Made by a program: the position numbers and the translations under genes. From Desulfovermiculus halophilus DSM 18834 (lineage in GTDB: Bacteria > Desulfobacterota > Desulfovibrionia > Desulfovibrionales > Desulfothermaceae), in the NCBI RefSeq assembly GCF_000620765.1, contig NZ_JIAK01000027.1, positions 1 through 34,108 on the forward strand: a DNA stretch of 34,108 nucleotides. The letters run 5' to 3'. Below the pieces are notes generated by a model. The model was not told the origin of the DNA and did no database searches. It worked only from the letters and a program-made list of their open reading frames with translations. Positions 33,672 through 34,108 of the stretch are shown here, in pieces (position 1 is the first letter of the stretch; every line of letters begins with the position of its first letter).

Positions 33672-33838
33672 AATAAAAATCCGGACAAAATGGCTTGAAT
33701 CAGGGTAACACTTTCTCCCGGCTTAAACCAGAGGAGGAAGTGTCATGGGCAACAAGCAATTTAGTCAAGAACAAAAACTTACCTGTGCTGTTGCAATAAA
33801 AATTCGAACAAAATCCGGTCCAGCGGGTAACACATTCA
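33672..33838. repeat. Pair of imperfect 40-base direct repeats around a short ORF
   Basis: AATAAAAATCCGGACAAAAT...GGGTAACAC (33672-33711) recurs as AATAAAAATTCGAACAAAAT...GGGTAACAC (33795-33833). The outer parts are almost identical and the middle differs. They lie in the same orientation, about 123 bases apart. They may be the remains of an insertion sequence or a slipped duplication. Confidence 0.55.
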
Positions 33839-33861
33839 AGCCACGGCGGTTTCATGTATAA
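33745..33861 (+). pseudogene. 38-codon transposase-like leader, truncated
   Basis: GAGGAGGAAG (33731-33740) precedes ATG 33745. The frame begins MGNKQFSQEQKL, which resembles the helix-turn-helix start of several IS transposases. It then runs into the second direct repeat and stops at 33859. A deletion of the rest of the gene is likely. The family is not certain. Confidence 0.4.
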
Positions 33862-34108
33862 GCTGCTCAATCTGGTTGAGAGCCTGCTCTTTTTGTTCCA
33901 CGTCCAGATCGTCTCTGGCGCCCAGGGCCTCATGAAATCTTTTCATGAGGGGGCCGATATAGCTTACTGATGACAGCAGCCTTTCGATTCGTTCTTTGCA
34001 TTTGTTGAAGGCTGATTTTTGGAGAAAGTCCTGGCTCAGACCAAGAGCTGTTACCATCAGGTTCAAGACGCTCTCCACTGTAGGTTCATTTTGGCTGTGA
34101 CTTTCTGC
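33836..34108 (-). CDS. Unknown helical protein, C-terminal part (runs off the window)
   Basis: The minus-strand frame is open to the window edge; a GTG at 34078 would give 80 residues, but the true start may be outside. The sequence (FLQKSAFNKCKERIERLLSS, then VEQKEQALNQIEQLIHETAV) is helical and charged, possibly a coiled coil. No motif is recognised. It overlaps the truncated leader ORF on the other strand by a few bases. Confidence 0.45.
   Translation of the reverse strand, partial: AESHSQNEPTVESVLNLMVTALGLSQDFLQKSAFNKCKERIERLLSSVSYIGPLMKRFHEALGARDDLDVEQKEQALNQIEQLIHETAVA

Overview
The window looks like a chromosomal accessory region of an anaerobic, menaquinone-using bacterium, most plausibly a sulfate-reducing member of the Desulfobacterota (Desulfovibrionales-like). 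That placement is an inference from gene content: an FeS/FAD oxidase operon with a menaquinone methyltransferase, a phosphite operon and a Mo-oxidoreductase. No rRNA or ribosomal protein gene is present to confirm it.

Layout. (1) 1-7.0 kb is a defence and mobile-element scrapyard. The tail of an ISL3-type transposase abuts a 5'-truncated DUF1156 DNA methyltransferase, followed by an intact DUF499 ATPase. Then come a RelE/RHH toxin-antitoxin pair with an integron attC-like hairpin at its 3' end, and a 5'-truncated protein with an MbcA/ParS-like tail. (2) 7.2-8.8 kb holds a SagB-type nitroreductase behind a strong Fur box and an unrecognised 201-residue protein. (3) 9.2-13.0 kb is a complete ptxABCD operon for phosphite uptake and oxidation. 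All PtxD catalytic residues fall at the same numbers as in the Pseudomonas stutzeri enzyme. A 1.2-kb stretch without a recognisable gene follows. (4) 14.1-18.4 kb encodes a subtilisin/P-domain protease with no signal peptide, a small Mo-cofactor oxidoreductase, a DUF2007 protein and a ChaN-PDZ lipoprotein. (5) 18.7-22.5 kb is a tight minus-strand operon: FeS/FAD oxidase, male-sterility-type reductase and MenG/UbiE. (6) 22.6-24.7 kb carries gene fragments, a PD-(D/E)XK-like protein and an FRG-domain protein.

(7) 24.8-33.45 kb is a compact integrative element, almost all on the minus strand. It has a tyrosine integrase, a zinc-ribbon cargo protein, a small protein, a zinc-ribbon/Toprim/DUF3987 primase-like protein, an unknown protein, an SF2 helicase, a DUF5681 protein and another unknown. 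It shows no capsid, tail or conjugation genes, so it resembles a phage satellite or plasmid-like integrative element. Its right end is a duplicated 3' half of a CAT-anticodon tRNA followed by the displaced tRNA terminator. (8) The last 600 bases hold an array of TTATAC repeats, a truncated IS-like leader with a pair of direct repeats, and the end of an unknown gene.

How the parts work together. The DUF1156/DUF499 pair would act as a DNA-modification-linked defence module, but it is damaged and its usual partners are not visible. PtxABC would import phosphite and PtxD oxidise it to phosphate with NAD. The primase, helicase and small proteins form one co-transcribed replication module of the integrative element. 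The strongest observations are the PtxD match, the tRNA att site with the satellite-like element, the base-composition mosaic inside the methyltransferase, the GTGGCA repeat cluster inside the primase gene, the Fur box, and the attC-like hairpin after the toxin gene.
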